Shown: positions 34,330-44,201, counted from the stretch's first letter. The stretch: 64,000 nt of DNA from Micromonospora pisi (GCF_003633685.1 NZ_RBKT01000001.1:5394001-5458000), one strand, 5' to 3'. Notes: generated by a model from the letters alone, not told the origin. Program-made: numbers and translations.

Positions 34330-35427
34330 ATGTTTTTCGCCGTCATTCCGGCCGGTGGTAGTGGCACCCGCCTCTGGCCCCTGTCCCGCGCCGGACACCC
34401 CAAGTTCCTCCACCCCCTCACCGGCACCGACGCGTCACTGCTCCAGGCGACGGTCGAGCGGGTCGCCCCGCTGGCCTCCGCCGACCGGACGATGGTGGTG
34501 ACCGGGGTGGCGCACGTGACCGCGGTGGCCCGCCAGCTGGCCGGACTGCCCGAGGAGAACATCCTCGTCGAGCCCTCGCCGCGGGACTCCTGCGCGGCGA
34601 TCGCCCTCGCCGCGGCGGTGATCGCGGTACGCGAGCCGGACGCGGTGATGGGATCGTTCGCGGCGGACCACCTGATCGTCGACCCGAACCGCTGGGTGGA
34701 GACGGTCCGACAGGCGATCGTCGGTGCGGAGCAGGGCCTGCTGATGACAGTCGGCATCACCCCGACCCGTGCCGAGACCGGATACGGCTACCTCCAGTGC
34801 GGTCCGCTGATCGACGGTGGCCCGCTGCGTCGGGTGGAGGAGTTCAAGGAGAAGCCGGCGGCCGACATCGCGGAGGCGTACGTCCGCTCCGGCCGTTACC
34901 TCTGGAACGCCAGCATGTTCGTCTGGCGGGTGGACGTCTTCATGGCCGAACTGGCCCGCCAGCAGCCGGAACTGCATGCCGGCGTGACCGCGATCGCGGC
35001 GGCGTGGAACACCCCCGAGCGGGAGGACGTGCTCGGCACGGTCTGGCCCACGCTCACCAAGATCTCGGTCGACTACGCGGTGATGGAGGGGGCGGCCGAG
35101 GCGGGGCGGGTGGCGACCGTGCCGGGCGACTTCGGCTGGAACGACATCGGCGACTTCCACACCCTCGGTGAGGTGCTCCCGGCCGACTCCTCGGGCAACG
35201 TGGTGCTCGGCGGCGAGGGCACGGAGAAGCCCGGTGCCCTGCTCTGGGACACGGCCAACCTGGTGGTGGTGCCGTACTCGAACCGGCTCGTCGCCGCGCT
35301 CGGCGTGCGGGATCTGATCGTGGTCGACACCCCCGACGCCTTGATGATCTGCCCTCGGGACCGGGCCCAGGACGTGAAGAAACTCGTCGACGAGCTGAAG
35401 TCGCGGGGCGAAGAGGGCTACGTCTGA
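34330..35427 (+). CDS. Mannose-1-phosphate guanylyltransferase
   Basis: A 365-residue nucleotidyltransferase that makes GDP-mannose from mannose-1-P and GTP. The pyrophosphorylase signature PAGGSGTRLWPLSR lies at the very N-terminus, followed by the lysine-containing HPKFLHPL. Further motifs are GSFAADHLI, VGITPTRAETGYGY, VEEFKEKP and WNASMFVW. No C-terminal isomerase domain is present, so it is monofunctional. ATG 34330 is chosen; an in-frame GTG at 34324 adds two residues. No ribosome-binding site is seen, and a CATGAT box just upstream suggests a leaderless mRNA. In mycobacteria the homologue is Rv3264c. The rest of the mannose pathway lies at 54.7 and 58.5 kb. Confidence 0.93.
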   Translation: MFFAVIPAGGSGTRLWPLSRAGHPKFLHPLTGTDASLLQATVERVAPLASADRTMVVTGVAHVTAVARQLAGLPEENILVEPSPRDSCAAIALAAAVIAVREPDAVMGSFAADHLIVDPNRWVETVRQAIVGAEQGLLMTVGITPTRAETGYGYLQCGPLIDGGPLRRVEEFKEKPAADIAEAYVRSGRYLWNASMFVWRVDVFMAELARQQPELHAGVTAIAAAWNTPEREDVLGTVWPTLTKISVDYAVMEGAAEAGRVATVPGDFGWNDIGDFHTLGEVLPADSSGNVVLGGEGTEKPGALLWDTANLVVVPYSNRLVAALGVRDLIVVDTPDALMICPRDRAQDVKKLVDELKSRGEEGYV

Positions 35428-35489
35428 GTCGGCCGGGGACGGAGTCCGGGTCGGCCGGAGGCGGGACAGGGCTCCGTACCCTGATCGAC

Positions 35490-36596
35490 ATGACCGGAGC
35501 CGTACCGACCGTGGACCTAGTCGTCGCCGGCAACGAGGCCAGTGACCTGCTCGCCGTACGTGCGCCCGAGGTGCTCTCCGCGTACGGCGCGCGGCGCGCC
35601 TTCTGGACGGTGCTCGACGAGGCCCCGATCGACCGGGCGCTGGCCCTGCTGGTCCAGGAGGAGAGCGGCCGGTGGGCGGCGTACCCGGTGGCCGCCGACG
35701 CCGGGGTCGAGCAGGGCCGGACCGAGGACGGCGAGGCGCTGGCCCGGTTCGGCGAGTGGGTCTACGTGTTCGGCTCCCACTTTGGTTCCAAGGCCGGTCC
35801 GCTGCGTCCCCGCCGGGCGTTCGTGGCCCGGTTCCGGGAGTCGGACGCCGCCGTCGGACTGCTCCGGTTGCAGGTGGTACGCAACCAGTTCCGGCTGCAC
35901 CGGGCGGTCAACGACGTCCTGGCTGGCGCGGAGATCACCACGCTCGCCCCGGGTGACCGGGTCCGACACCGGTTCATCGCCGAGACGGTCGCAAGGGGCA
36001 CCGCCAGGGCGAAGACCTGGGTGAGCCGGCTCGCCCCGGACGACCTGCCGCTCAACGTGGAAGGGGCGGCGTTCACCCCGAGCGGCAACCTGCTGCTCGG
36101 GCTCCGGTTCCCGGTCACCGACCGGGGCGAACCGATCCTGATCGAGCTCTCCGGGCTGGTCGGGATGTTCGAGTCGGGCGGGTGGCCGCACGCGGTCCGG
36201 GCGTTGGCGCTGACCGGAGTGACCCCGGCCGGCGCGCTGACCGGGTTCCGCGCCCTGTCGGCGCAGTCCGACGGGTCGTACGCGGCCGTGATCGGTTCCA
36301 TCGACGCCCTCGGCAAGGGTTCGGTGCTGCTCGACGACCACCCGAGCGGCGGGGACGTGACATCCCGGCACGTACGTTTCCAGCTGCCGGCGGAGCCGCA
36401 CGCGACGGCGGTGCCGGCGGAACTGGTGGCCGACCTCGCTCCACTGCACAACGTGGAGGGGCTGGCCGAGGTGGACGAAGGTCATCTCTACGTGACCGAC
36501 GAGGATCAGCGGATCGCGCTCTGGTCGGGTCTGTCGTCGGATCGGGACGTCCGGGCGGCACCTCCGCGGATCAATGGCCGCGAAACCTCGTGGTGA
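35490..36596 (+). CDS. DUF3616-like protein, hypothetical
   Basis: A 368-residue cytosolic protein without signal peptide or membrane helices. The repeated short strands suggest a beta-propeller-like fold. The segment LPLNVEGAAFTPSGNLLLGLRFP and the late HNVEGLAEVDEGHLYVTDEDQR resemble the DUF3616/esterase-like phytase type of repeat. I am unsure of the family. ATG 35490 lies 62 bp after the guanylyltransferase stop on the same strand, so it could be in that operon, but no functional link is apparent. Confidence 0.65.
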   Translation: MTGAVPTVDLVVAGNEASDLLAVRAPEVLSAYGARRAFWTVLDEAPIDRALALLVQEESGRWAAYPVAADAGVEQGRTEDGEALARFGEWVYVFGSHFGSKAGPLRPRRAFVARFRESDAAVGLLRLQVVRNQFRLHRAVNDVLAGAEITTLAPGDRVRHRFIAETVARGTARAKTWVSRLAPDDLPLNVEGAAFTPSGNLLLGLRFPVTDRGEPILIELSGLVGMFESGGWPHAVRALALTGVTPAGALTGFRALSAQSDGSYAAVIGSIDALGKGSVLLDDHPSGGDVTSRHVRFQLPAEPHATAVPAELVADLAPLHNVEGLAEVDEGHLYVTDEDQRIALWSGLSSDRDVRAAPPRINGRETSW

Positions 36597-36694
36597 CCTG
36601 CCCGGACGTCCTCACCTCCCCGTGCCCCCGGTAGGACTTGCGTCGCACTGGGCAATGACGAGCATGCCGGGCAGTCACCGCGAGCGTCGAGCTG

Positions 36695-36712
36695 TTTCAG
36701 TTCAGGCTGAAA
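36695..36712. promoter_or_regulatory. Inverted repeat upstream of the ArsR-like gene
   Basis: TTTCAG-TTCAGG-CTGAAA is a perfect 6-bp inverted repeat with a 6-bp spacer, 79 bp before ATG 36791. The TTCAG-N6-CTGAA form resembles ArsR/SmtB-type operators. A TACAGT -10-like box lies at 36735-36740. Confidence 0.5.
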
Positions 36713-36790
36713 GACGCAGGTGGATTGAGGCGGGTACAGTGCGACGCGTGCCGGAACGCCCCTTGGCCGCCACCATCGGGAGCACCCTGG

Positions 36791-37795
36791 ATGCTGAGAA
36801 TCTTCTTCTCCAGTGAGGACATCGCCCGCACCCGGGTCGCGTCCGCGGCCGACCCCGTCTGGGAACTGATCCTGAGCCTGCACCTTTTGCAGGGGCGCAC
36901 CAACGACCCGCTGATGTCAGGCTGGCGGCGGGACGTCTACCGGGGGCTACGCCGGGAGAACGCCGCCACTCAGCAGCGGCTTCTTTTCGCACTCAACCCG
37001 CCGCGCGGCTACTTTCCCGACTTTCTCACCCCGGTGCAGAGCGCGCAGGGCTTCGAGGCCGGGCTCGAAGCCATCCGGTCGACCCCGGCCCGGCTGCTGC
37101 ACCGCGACCTGACCGTGCTCGCCACCGAGAGCGCCCTGCCCAGTTCGGCGTCGGCGTTGGCCCGGGGCGAGTCGATGGTGCTGGAGCACCTGACCGACTC
37201 GATGCGGCAGTACCGGTCGGTGGCGATCGGACCGTACTGGGACCGGATCGAGGCCGCGATCGAAGCGGACCGGATCCGCCGGGCCAGGGCGTTGCTCGAC
37301 GGAGGCGCCGAGGGACTACTGGCCAGTCTCCGGCCGGCGGTGCGCTGGTCGGCCGGGGTGCTGGAGGTGCTCGACTACCCGGACACGCGGGAACTGCACC
37401 TCGGCGACCGTGGGCTGCTGCTGATCCCGTCTTTCTTCTGCTCCCGGACACCGGTGGCGTTGTTCGACCCGGAACTGCCGCCGGTGCTGGTCTACCCGGT
37501 GGACCGGCTCGGTGGGCTGGTACCAGCCCTCGGCGAGGGGACCGGATCGGCCCCGGCCGGCGGTGGCCGGGAGGCGCTCGCCGCGCTGCTCGGCCGGACC
37601 CGGGCGAACGTGCTGGAGGTGGTGGACGCGGGTTGCTCCACCGGTGAGGTGGCCCGCCGGCTGCGTATCTCACCCGCCGCCGCGAGTCAGCACGCCACCG
37701 TGCTGCGCAACGCCGGACTGCTGGTCAGCCAGCGGGACCGCAACAACGTACGGCACACGCTCACGCCACTGGGGCGGGCGATGCTGCACCAGTGA
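36791..37795 (+). CDS. ArsR/SmtB-type winged-helix regulator with large N-terminal domain
   Basis: A 334-residue regulator. The C-terminal about 90 residues are a winged-helix HTH: ANVLEVVDAGCSTGEVARRLRISPAAASQHATVLRNAGLL (described in two parts), then the wing RNNVRHTLTPLG. The N-terminal 240 residues (starting LRIFFSSEDIARTRVA) form the DUF5937-type domain often joined to actinobacterial ArsR-like HTHs. No ArsR metal-binding Cys cluster is visible, so a metal ligand is not implied. ATG 36791 is used. Upstream, a TTTCAG/CTGAAA palindrome may be its own operator. Target genes unknown; it converges on cofE. Confidence 0.82.
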   Translation: MLRIFFSSEDIARTRVASAADPVWELILSLHLLQGRTNDPLMSGWRRDVYRGLRRENAATQQRLLFALNPPRGYFPDFLTPVQSAQGFEAGLEAIRSTPARLLHRDLTVLATESALPSSASALARGESMVLEHLTDSMRQYRSVAIGPYWDRIEAAIEADRIRRARALLDGGAEGLLASLRPAVRWSAGVLEVLDYPDTRELHLGDRGLLLIPSFFCSRTPVALFDPELPPVLVYPVDRLGGLVPALGEGTGSAPAGGGREALAALLGRTRANVLEVVDAGCSTGEVARRLRISPAAASQHATVLRNAGLLVSQRDRNNVRHTLTPLGRAMLHQ

Positions 37796-37844
37796 CCGGC
37801 GGGCCCCGCCCGACAACCCGTGCGCCCGGTCTGTGCCGGTCGAC

Positions 37845-38954
37845 TCAGAGGGCGAGGGCGGCGGTGGCGCCGTCGGTGGGTGCGGACGTGATCGACGAGG
37901 GCAGTCCCTCGGCCGCCAGGGCGGCGCGGAGCCGGTGCAGGTCGGCACCGAAGCGGATCAGCGTGGCCGCCGAACCGCTCGCCTCCGGCGGAGCGCAGAG
38001 GATCATCGTGGTGGCATGCGTCGGCCAGTCCGGAACGCGGGCCGTCAGCTCGGCGCGTACCCCCTGGTCGGTGACGGGGGAGAAGACCGTGCCGGGCGCG
38101 ACCACGTCGGCCACGGCGGCGATCGCCCGCGCCACCACGACCGGATCCGCCACCGACGCCGGGTCCTGCGTGGCGGCCGGGGTCGACTCCGGCAGGGTGG
38201 CCGCCGCGCGTAGCCCGCTGGCCCGCGCCTCGGCGGTGCCGAGCGAGAACAGATCCATCTCGGCGTCCCGGACCAGGGTCGTCGCGCCGGGTCCGTCGTC
38301 CGGCCCGACCGCGTTCAGATAACCGCGTACGACCGCGACCGGCACCTGGTCGCACTTGCCCTTGACCAGTTCGCCCGCACCGGCGAGCTCGTCGACCACG
38401 GCCATCTGGGTGATGCTGAGCTGGTTGCCGTACGGGTCCACCTCGCCCCGGTGGTCCCGGATCGCGTCCATGCCGGCGACGCCGAGCGCCACGTCGGTGA
38501 GGCCGTTGCGCCACGGCCGCCCCATGGTGTCCGAAACGATCACCGCCACGTCCGCTCCGTGCCGCTCCCGCAGGGCGGCCCGCAGCCCGCGCGCGGAGGC
38601 GTCCGGATCCTTCGGCAGCAGCACCAGCCGGGCCGCGTCCACGTTGGAGGCGTCGATGCCGGCCGAGGCCATCACGAAGCCGTGATGGGTCTGCACGATC
38701 CGGGTCGGGCCGCGCCGGGCCACCGGTCGGGCCGTCTCGGCGGCGAGGACCTCCTCCCGTGCCGCGTCCCGCTCCGGCCCCTCCGTCGGCGGCACGTCGA
38801 CCAGCCGCCCCTCCGCCTTCGACACGATCTTGCTGGTGACGACGAGTACGTCGCCGTCGCGCAGCCACGGCGCCGCGGTCGCGATCAGCGCCGCCAGGTC
38901 GTCGCCTTCGGTCACGTCGCCGATGCCGAGCACCGGCATGATTTCCAGTTTCAT
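37845..38954 (-). CDS. cofE: Coenzyme F420-0:L-glutamate ligase (CofE/FbiB), C-terminal domain reduced
   Basis: A 369-residue enzyme adding glutamates to F420-0 with GTP. Residues 1-about 245 are a full CofE domain: VLGIGDVTEGDDL, VVTSKIVSKAEGRLV, VSDTMGRPWRNGLTDVALG, and GNQLSITQMAVVDELAGAGELVKGK (described in parts). In mycobacterial FbiB (448 residues) a nitroreductase-like domain follows and reduces dehydro-F420-0. Here only about 120 residues follow, and only a late segment (AATLIRFGADLHRLRAALAAEG) looks nitroreductase-like, so that domain seems eroded. ATG 38954 overlaps the cofD stop (ATGA). The gene pair is minus-strand and convergent with the ArsR-like gene. Confidence 0.9.
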   Translation of the reverse strand: MKLEIMPVLGIGDVTEGDDLAALIATAAPWLRDGDVLVVTSKIVSKAEGRLVDVPPTEGPERDAAREEVLAAETARPVARRGPTRIVQTHHGFVMASAGIDASNVDAARLVLLPKDPDASARGLRAALRERHGADVAVIVSDTMGRPWRNGLTDVALGVAGMDAIRDHRGEVDPYGNQLSITQMAVVDELAGAGELVKGKCDQVPVAVVRGYLNAVGPDDGPGATTLVRDAEMDLFSLGTAEARASGLRAAATLPESTPAATQDPASVADPVVVARAIAAVADVVAPGTVFSPVTDQGVRAELTARVPDWPTHATTMILCAPPEASGSAATLIRFGADLHRLRAALAAEGLPSSITSAPTDGATAALAL

Positions 38955-39937
38955 GCCAACTCCAGAGCGGCCCGGACCATCGCCACGGTCGCGGCCTCGT
39001 CGGTCATCCAGAGCGGTGCGGCCCGTACGGTCAGGTCCGGCACCGTGGTCCCCGCGTCCGTCGTGTCCACCAGCCAGCCGTCGAGGATTCCGCCAGCGGA
39101 CCGGGCGCCGTACAGGCCGCCCACCCCGGCGGCGGTGCAGGGCACGTCGAGCACCGCGAGGCAACGGTCGGCCATGCCCCGTACCGGTGCGTCGCCGATG
39201 ATCGGCGAAACGCCGACCACCGGTGCCCGGCCGGTGGTCAGCGCCTCCCGCAGCCCCGGCACCGCGAGGATCGGGGCGATACTCACCACCGGATTGCTCG
39301 GCGCCACCAGCACCACGTCCGCGCTGGTGAGCGCGTCGAGCACGCCGGCCGCGGGCTTCGCCGCCTCGGCGCCGACGAACACGAACCGGTGGGTCGGCAC
39401 GTCGCCTCGGTACCGCACCCACCACTCCTGGAAGTGGATCGCCCGCTGCCCACCGTCGTCGGTGCCGCCATCCGCGGTGCCGGATTCGCCCACCGGTACG
39501 TCGACCACCACGTGGGTCTCCAGCCGGTCGTCGGTCGCCGGCAGCAGCCGTACGCCGGGCTGCCAGCGGGCGCAGAGCGCCTCGGTCACCGCCGAGAGCG
39601 GGTAACCGGCGTTGAGCATGGTGGTCCGGACCAGGTGGGTGGCGATGTCCTTGTCACCCAGGCCGAACCAGCTCGGTTCCGCGCCGTACGCGGCGAGTTC
39701 GTTCTTGACCGTCCAGGTCTCGCCGACCCGGCCCCAGCCGCGTTCCGGGTCGGCGCCGCCGCCCAGGGTGTACATCACGCTGTCCAGGTCCGGGCAGATC
39801 CGCAGCCCGTGCATGATCACGTCGTCGCCGACGTTGACCACGGCGGTCACCTCGTCACCGGTCTCGCGGGCGTACGCCCGTACCCCTGCCAGGAAGCGGG
39901 CTCCGCCGATGCCGCCGGTCAGTACCACGATGTGCAT
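38951..39937 (-). CDS. cofD: 2-phospho-L-lactate (phosphoenolpyruvate) transferase CofD/FbiA
   Basis: A 328-residue enzyme that transfers the phospho-lactate or phosphoenolpyruvate moiety from its GMP/GDP-activated form onto FO, making (dehydro)F420-0. The N-terminal motif [16 protein letters not shown] is the CofD signature. The Asp-rich [24 protein letters not shown] block (metal site) and PSNPVVSI are also intact. ATG 39937 is preferred over ATG 39946 because GAGG lies at a better distance; both are in frame. Its stop overlaps the cofE start, so the two are co-translated, as in many actinobacteria. FbiC, which makes the FO substrate, is encoded 1.2 kb away on the other strand. Confidence 0.92.
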   Translation of the reverse strand: MHIVVLTGGIGGARFLAGVRAYARETGDEVTAVVNVGDDVIMHGLRICPDLDSVMYTLGGGADPERGWGRVGETWTVKNELAAYGAEPSWFGLGDKDIATHLVRTTMLNAGYPLSAVTEALCARWQPGVRLLPATDDRLETHVVVDVPVGESGTADGGTDDGGQRAIHFQEWWVRYRGDVPTHRFVFVGAEAAKPAAGVLDALTSADVVLVAPSNPVVSIAPILAVPGLREALTTGRAPVVGVSPIIGDAPVRGMADRCLAVLDVPCTAAGVGGLYGARSAGGILDGWLVDTTDAGTTVPDLTVRAAPLWMTDEAATVAMVRAALELA

Positions 39938-40035
39938 GGCCCCCATCCTCGCTCACCCGGCGTGGCGAGCCGACGCGCGGGTTGGCGACTAGGCTCACCC
40001 GCGGCAGCCGTCCGTACACCGCCCCAGGGGGAGCT

Positions 40036-41034
40036 TTGACCAGTCAGCCTGGTCCCGCGCCGATCGACTCGGCCCGGGCCCGACAGATAACGCAGCCGCT
40101 GCGGGAGCCGGCGGCACTGGTGCTGGTCGGCGCCAACGCGCTGCTGCTCCTCGTCGCGGTGATCAATTTGCTCGTGCCACGAGGCGAGGGGGACGAGTTC
40201 ACCCGCCGGGCCGGTGACAGCTTCGGAGACTTCGTCGGGCTCACCACGATCCTGCTGCCGCTGCTCGCCGTGCTGCTCGCCACGCACATCCAGCCGGTCG
40301 TCGGCCAGGCGAAGCTGATCACCCAGGTCGCACTGGTGGAGTACGCCGTCTCCGCGTTCTTCTGGGTCGTCACCATGCTCGCCTGGCTGGTCGGGGCCCT
40401 GGCCGAGGGGGAGTTCCGGCTGGCGTTCACCGGGCTCCTCGCCCAACTCGCCCTGCTGGCGGTCTTCGCGGTCGCGGCGTACGTGGTCTTCACGCTCTGG
40501 CGGCAGCTCTACTACGTACCCAAGCCGAAGCCGCAGCCGGGTTACTACGGTCAGCCCACCTACCCGCAGCAGGGTTACCCGCAGGGCTACCCGGCACAGG
40601 GTTACCCGCAGCAGGGGTATCCGCAGGGTTACCCGCCGCCCGGGCAGCCGCAGCAGGGGTATCCGCAGGGTTACCCGCAGCAGTCGTACCCGCCGCCGGG
40701 TTTCGCGGCACCGGGATACGGCCAGCCGGGCGAGGGTCAGGGCATCCCCACCCCGGCCTCCGCGCCGCCGGTTTCCGCGCCGCCGGCCTCGGCCCCGCCG
40801 GCTGCCGCACCGCCGTCGAACGTGTCGCCAACCGCGCCGCCGGCCGCCCCGCCGACTTCGGCCCCGTCGGCCGTTGGTGAGGAGCGGACCCAGGTGATCC
40901 GGCAGGCCGCCGACGAGGGTGTGGCCGCAGAGCGGACCCAGTTGATCAACCCGGCCAGTCAGCAGCCGACCGCCGGTGGACAGCCCCCGGCGACCCGGAT
41001 CGGCGACGAGCCGACCGAGCCGTACCAGCGGTGA
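40036..41034 (+). CDS. Four-helix membrane protein with YPQQG repeats and T-x-x-I tail motifs
   Basis: A 332-residue protein. Four membrane helices lie in residues about 28-155. Then comes a Gln/Tyr/Pro-rich repeat region (about 168-230, unit GYPQ) and an Ala/Pro-rich tail ending with ERTQVI, ERTQLI and DEPTEPYQ. No family recognised. The tail should be cytosolic, and the paired ERTQ(V/L)I motifs resemble phospho-Thr sites read by FHA domains (inference). The TTG start at 40036 follows AGGGGGAG at 4-5 bp; the longer frame to 39982 lacks this. It lies between divergent cofD and fbiC, with tandem hairpins after its stop. Confidence 0.75.
   Translation: MTSQPGPAPIDSARARQITQPLREPAALVLVGANALLLLVAVINLLVPRGEGDEFTRRAGDSFGDFVGLTTILLPLLAVLLATHIQPVVGQAKLITQVALVEYAVSAFFWVVTMLAWLVGALAEGEFRLAFTGLLAQLALLAVFAVAAYVVFTLWRQLYYVPKPKPQPGYYGQPTYPQQGYPQGYPAQGYPQQGYPQGYPPPGQPQQGYPQGYPQQSYPPPGFAAPGYGQPGEGQGIPTPASAPPVSAPPASAPPAAAPPSNVSPTAPPAAPPTSAPSAVGEERTQVIRQAADEGVAAERTQLINPASQQPTAGGQPPATRIGDEPTEPYQR
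40540..40730 (+). repeat. In-frame GYPQ/YPQQG coding repeats
   Basis: Short repeated units such as GGTTACCCGCAG encode about a dozen GYPQ-like steps in the cytosolic tail of the 40036-41034 membrane protein. Low-complexity, disordered; expandable by slippage. Confidence 0.75.
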
Positions 41035-41041
41035 CCGGCGA

Positions 41042-41109
41042 CCGGAGCGGGCGGCCCGGCCGGCCCGCTCCGGTGGCCGTGGCGGCACGGCGGGCGGGTT
41101 CGGCCCGCC
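41042..41109 (+). terminator. Tandem terminator hairpins
   Basis: CCGGAGCGGGC/GCCCGCTCCGG (41042-41073, 11 bp) is followed by GGCGGGC/GCCCGCC (41089-41109, 7 bp). Together they fill the gap between the membrane-protein stop and fbiC. Confidence 0.7.
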
Positions 41110-41149
41110 CATGTGACCGGCACCATGCGATCTTGTCCTAGTTACGGCC

Positions 41150-41155
41150 TAGGCT
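41150..41155 (+). promoter_or_regulatory. Candidate -10 of fbiC
   Basis: TAGGCT ends 6 bp before GTG 41162, and no ribosome-binding site is present, the pattern of a leaderless transcript. Confidence 0.45.
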
Positions 41156-41161
41156 GCACAG

Positions 41162-43753
41162 GTGGCTGATCGCACCGACTCCGGACCGACAGAGGCGAGC
41201 CTTCGCCGGGCACTGCGGCGTGCCGCAGACGGCCGGGCTGTGGACACCGACGAGGCGGTCGCGCTGCTCAGCGCCCGCGGCGAGCTGCTCGACGAGTTGC
41301 TGGCGGTCGCCGGGACGATCCGGGACGCCGGCTTGCGCGACGCCGGCCGCCCCGGGTTGGTCACCTTCTCCAAGAAGGTTTTCATCCCGCTGACCCGGCT
41401 CTGCCGGGACCGCTGCCACTACTGCACCTTCGCCACCGTGCCGCACCGGCTTCCGGCCGCCTACCTGGACCGCGACGAGGTGCTGGCGATCGCCCGCGAG
41501 GGCGCGGCGCAGGGCTGCAAGGAGGCGCTGTTCACGCTCGGCGACCGTCCGGAGGAGCGCTGGCCGGCGGCCCGTCAGTGGTTGGACGAGCGGGGATACG
41601 ACTCCACACTCGACTACGTACGCGCCTGCGCGGTGGCGGTGCTGGAGGAGACCGGGCTGCTGCCGCACCTGAACCCCGGGGTGCTCTCCTGGGGGGAACT
41701 GCAGCGACTCAAGCCGGTGGCACCGAGCATGGGCATGATGCTGGAGACGACCGCGACCCGGCTCTGGTCGGAGCCGGGCGGCCCGCACTTCGGCTCGCCC
41801 GACAAGGAGCCGGCGGTACGACTGCGGGTGCTCGACGACGCCGGCCGGGTGGGCGTGCCGTTCACCACCGGCATCCTGATCGGCATCGGGGAGACCCCGG
41901 CCGAGCGGGTCGACGCGCTCTTCGCGATCCGCCGCAGCGACCGCGAGTACGGGCACATCCAGGAAGTCATCGTGCAGAACTTCCGCGCCAAGCCGGACAC
42001 GGCGATGCGCGGCATGCCCGACGCCGAGCTGCACGACCTGGCGGCGACGGTGGCGGTGGCCCGGGTGCTGCTCGGTCCCGGCGCCCGCATCCAGGCGCCG
42101 CCGAACCTGATCGCCGGCGAGTTCGAACTGTTGCTGCGCGCGGGCATCGACGACTGGGGTGGGGTGTCACCGGTGACTCCCGACCACGTCAATCCGGAGC
42201 GCCCCTGGCCGCAGATCGACGAGCTGGCCGAGCACTCCGCCGCCGCCGGTTTCACCCTGCGTGAGCGGCTCACCATCTACCCCGAGTACGTCCGCCGGGG
42301 CGACCCGTGGCTCGACCCCCGGCTCGACCCGCACGTGCGGGCACTCGCCGAACCGGCGACCGGGCTCGCGGTCGAGTCGGCGGTTCCGGTGGGGCGGCCG
42401 TGGCAGGAGCCGGAGGACGCGTTTGTCCCGGGCGGTCGGGTGGATCTCCACGCCACCATCGACACCACCGGCCGGACCGGCGACCGTCGGGGCGACTTCG
42501 ACAGCGTGTACGGCGACTGGGCACAGCTTGCCGAGCAGGTCAGCGCGGGCGCGGCAGCGTTGGCGCAGGGCGGCGGCGGGGCGGAGGACCGGACGACCGG
42601 CGAGAGCTCGCAGCCGCCCGTCGGGACCGGGGCCGTGTCCCGGACCTCGGCGGATCTGCTGGCCGGGCTGCGGCTGGCGGCGGACGACCCGGCGGCCCTG
42701 CTGGAGCCTCGGCACACCGACGCGGCGTTGGCGCTCTTCGCCGCCGACGGCCCGGCCCTGGACGAGTTGTGCCGTCTGGCCGACGACGCGCGACGCTCGG
42801 CCGTCGGTGACGACGTCACCTACGTGGTCAACCGCAACATCAACTTCAGCAACGTCTGCTATGTCGGCTGCCGGTTCTGTGCCTTCGCCCAGCGGGAGCG
42901 GGACGCGGACGCGTTCCGGCTCTCCGTGGAGCAGGTCGCCGACCGGGCCGAAGAGGCGTGGCGGGCCGGTGCCACCGAGGTCTGCATGCAGGGCGGCATC
43001 GATCCGAAGCTGCCGGTCACCGTGTACGCGGACATCGTCCGGGCGGTGAAGGCGCGGGTTCCCGGTATGCACGTGCACGCGTACTCGCCGATGGAGATCG
43101 TGACGGCCGCGGCGAAGGCGGGCGTGTCGGTGCGGGACTGGCTCACCGAACTGCGCGACGCCGGGCTGGACACCATTCCGGGTACCGCGGCGGAGATCCT
43201 CGACGACGACGTGCGCTGGGTGCTCACCAAGGGCAAACTGCCGGCCGCGACCTGGGTCGAGGTGGTGAGCACCGCGCACGAGCTGGGGATCCGGTCCAGT
43301 TCCACGATGATGTACGGCCACGTCGACCACCCGGGGCAGTGGCTCGGCCACTTCCGGGTGCTTGCCGGGGTGCAGGACCGCACCGGTGGGTTCACCGAGT
43401 TCGTGGCGTTGCCGTTCGTGCACACCAACGCCCCGATCTACCTGGCCGGTATCGCCCGTCCCGGCCCGACCTGGCGGGAGAACCGGGTCGTGCACGCGAT
43501 GGCCCGACTGCTGCTGCACGGGCGGATCGACAACATCCAGTGCTCCTGGGTCAAGCTCGGCGACGAGGGCACGGTGGAGATGCTCCGGGGCGGTTGCAAC
43601 GACCTCGGCGGCACCCTGATGGAGGAGACGATCTCCCGGATGGCCGGCTCCGACAACGGCTCGGCCCGTACGGTGGCGCAGTTGGAGGCGATCGCGGTGG
43701 CGGCCGGTCGTCCGGCGCGTCGACGTACCACCGCCTACGGGCACGCCGGCTGA
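41162..43753 (+). CDS. fbiC: FO synthase FbiC (CofG-CofH fusion)
   Basis: An 863-residue bifunctional radical-SAM enzyme making the deazaflavin FO from tyrosine and 5-amino-6-ribitylaminouracil. Both clusters are intact. The CofG half has C81-x3-C85-x2-C88 (CRDRCHYC). The CofH half has C566-x3-C570-x2-C573 (CYVGCRFC). A Gly/Ala/Arg-rich linker near 460-490 joins them. Length and order match actinobacterial FbiC. It lies close to cofD/cofE but on the opposite strand, separated by the repeat-tail membrane gene. The start GTG 41162 has no ribosome-binding site, and a TAGGCT box 6 bp upstream suggests a leaderless transcript. A hairpin follows at 43878. Confidence 0.96.
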   Translation: MADRTDSGPTEASLRRALRRAADGRAVDTDEAVALLSARGELLDELLAVAGTIRDAGLRDAGRPGLVTFSKKVFIPLTRLCRDRCHYCTFATVPHRLPAAYLDRDEVLAIAREGAAQGCKEALFTLGDRPEERWPAARQWLDERGYDSTLDYVRACAVAVLEETGLLPHLNPGVLSWGELQRLKPVAPSMGMMLETTATRLWSEPGGPHFGSPDKEPAVRLRVLDDAGRVGVPFTTGILIGIGETPAERVDALFAIRRSDREYGHIQEVIVQNFRAKPDTAMRGMPDAELHDLAATVAVARVLLGPGARIQAPPNLIAGEFELLLRAGIDDWGGVSPVTPDHVNPERPWPQIDELAEHSAAAGFTLRERLTIYPEYVRRGDPWLDPRLDPHVRALAEPATGLAVESAVPVGRPWQEPEDAFVPGGRVDLHATIDTTGRTGDRRGDFDSVYGDWAQLAEQVSAGAAALAQGGGGAEDRTTGESSQPPVGTGAVSRTSADLLAGLRLAADDPAALLEPRHTDAALALFAADGPALDELCRLADDARRSAVGDDVTYVVNRNINFSNVCYVGCRFCAFAQRERDADAFRLSVEQVADRAEEAWRAGATEVCMQGGIDPKLPVTVYADIVRAVKARVPGMHVHAYSPMEIVTAAAKAGVSVRDWLTELRDAGLDTIPGTAAEILDDDVRWVLTKGKLPAATWVEVVSTAHELGIRSSSTMMYGHVDHPGQWLGHFRVLAGVQDRTGGFTEFVALPFVHTNAPIYLAGIARPGPTWRENRVVHAMARLLLHGRIDNIQCSWVKLGDEGTVEMLRGGCNDLGGTLMEETISRMAGSDNGSARTVAQLEAIAVAAGRPARRRTTAYGHAG

Positions 43754-43877
43754 TCCGACCGGACGTGCCAGCGGTGCCGTCGGTGGGACCGCCGACGGCC
43801 GTGGGTTCGGGTGATCATGGCCGGGAGCGTGCCGTTCGGCGTACCAGATCCAGGGTTGGATATCCGACAGTTCGCGG

Positions 43878-43905
43878 GACACGCCGGCCGCCTTGCTGGC
43901 GTGTC
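43878..43905 (+). terminator. Hairpin downstream of fbiC
   Basis: GACACGCCGGC and GCTGGCGTGTC form 11 pairs (one G-U) with loop CGCCTT, 124 bp after the fbiC stop. The 448-bp fbiC-whiB interval otherwise shows only this hairpin and the whiB promoter; no coding frame is convincing. Confidence 0.6.
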
Positions 43906-44054
43906 TGGTCGCGCCACGCCGGATTTCGATAGCAACTCGCCGATGAGGCGTTACTCCTGGCTGGTCTCAATCGGTAGGGCAGGCGGCGACACCGGACGGC
44001 TCCGAGAGTCGTCGAGGACGTACCGGGAGGGTGGCCCCATTTATCAGGTTCGGC

Positions 44055-44084
44055 TTGACGACGCACGCATTACACCCGTGTAAT
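44055..44084 (+). promoter_or_regulatory. whiB promoter with palindromic operator over the -10
   Basis: TTGACG (44055-44060) and TGTAAT (44079-44084) are spaced 18 bp apart. The perfect palindrome ATTACAC-CC-GTGTAAT (44069-44084) includes the -10, so a bound dimer would block the polymerase. The transcript would have a leader of about 110 nt. Confidence 0.65.
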
Positions 44085-44201
44085 TTCGGTGGGGTCGTTC
44101 GAACGGAGCGCATCAAACTGCCACCGTACGGACAAAAACACGCCTTCCGCGTGGGGGGTTGCGCCGGCCTTGTTGCCGGCGCGCGATCAAGGAGGCATCT
44201 G

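Noticed and set aside
43811-44083. 90-codon plus-strand frame between fbiC and whiB
   Set aside because: It crosses the fbiC hairpin and the whiB promoter, lacks a ribosome-binding site and shows no coding-like third-position bias.
44088-44100. GTTCGAAC, similar to a tRNA T-loop
   Set aside because: No acceptor or anticodon stems can be drawn around it; it is a short palindrome only.
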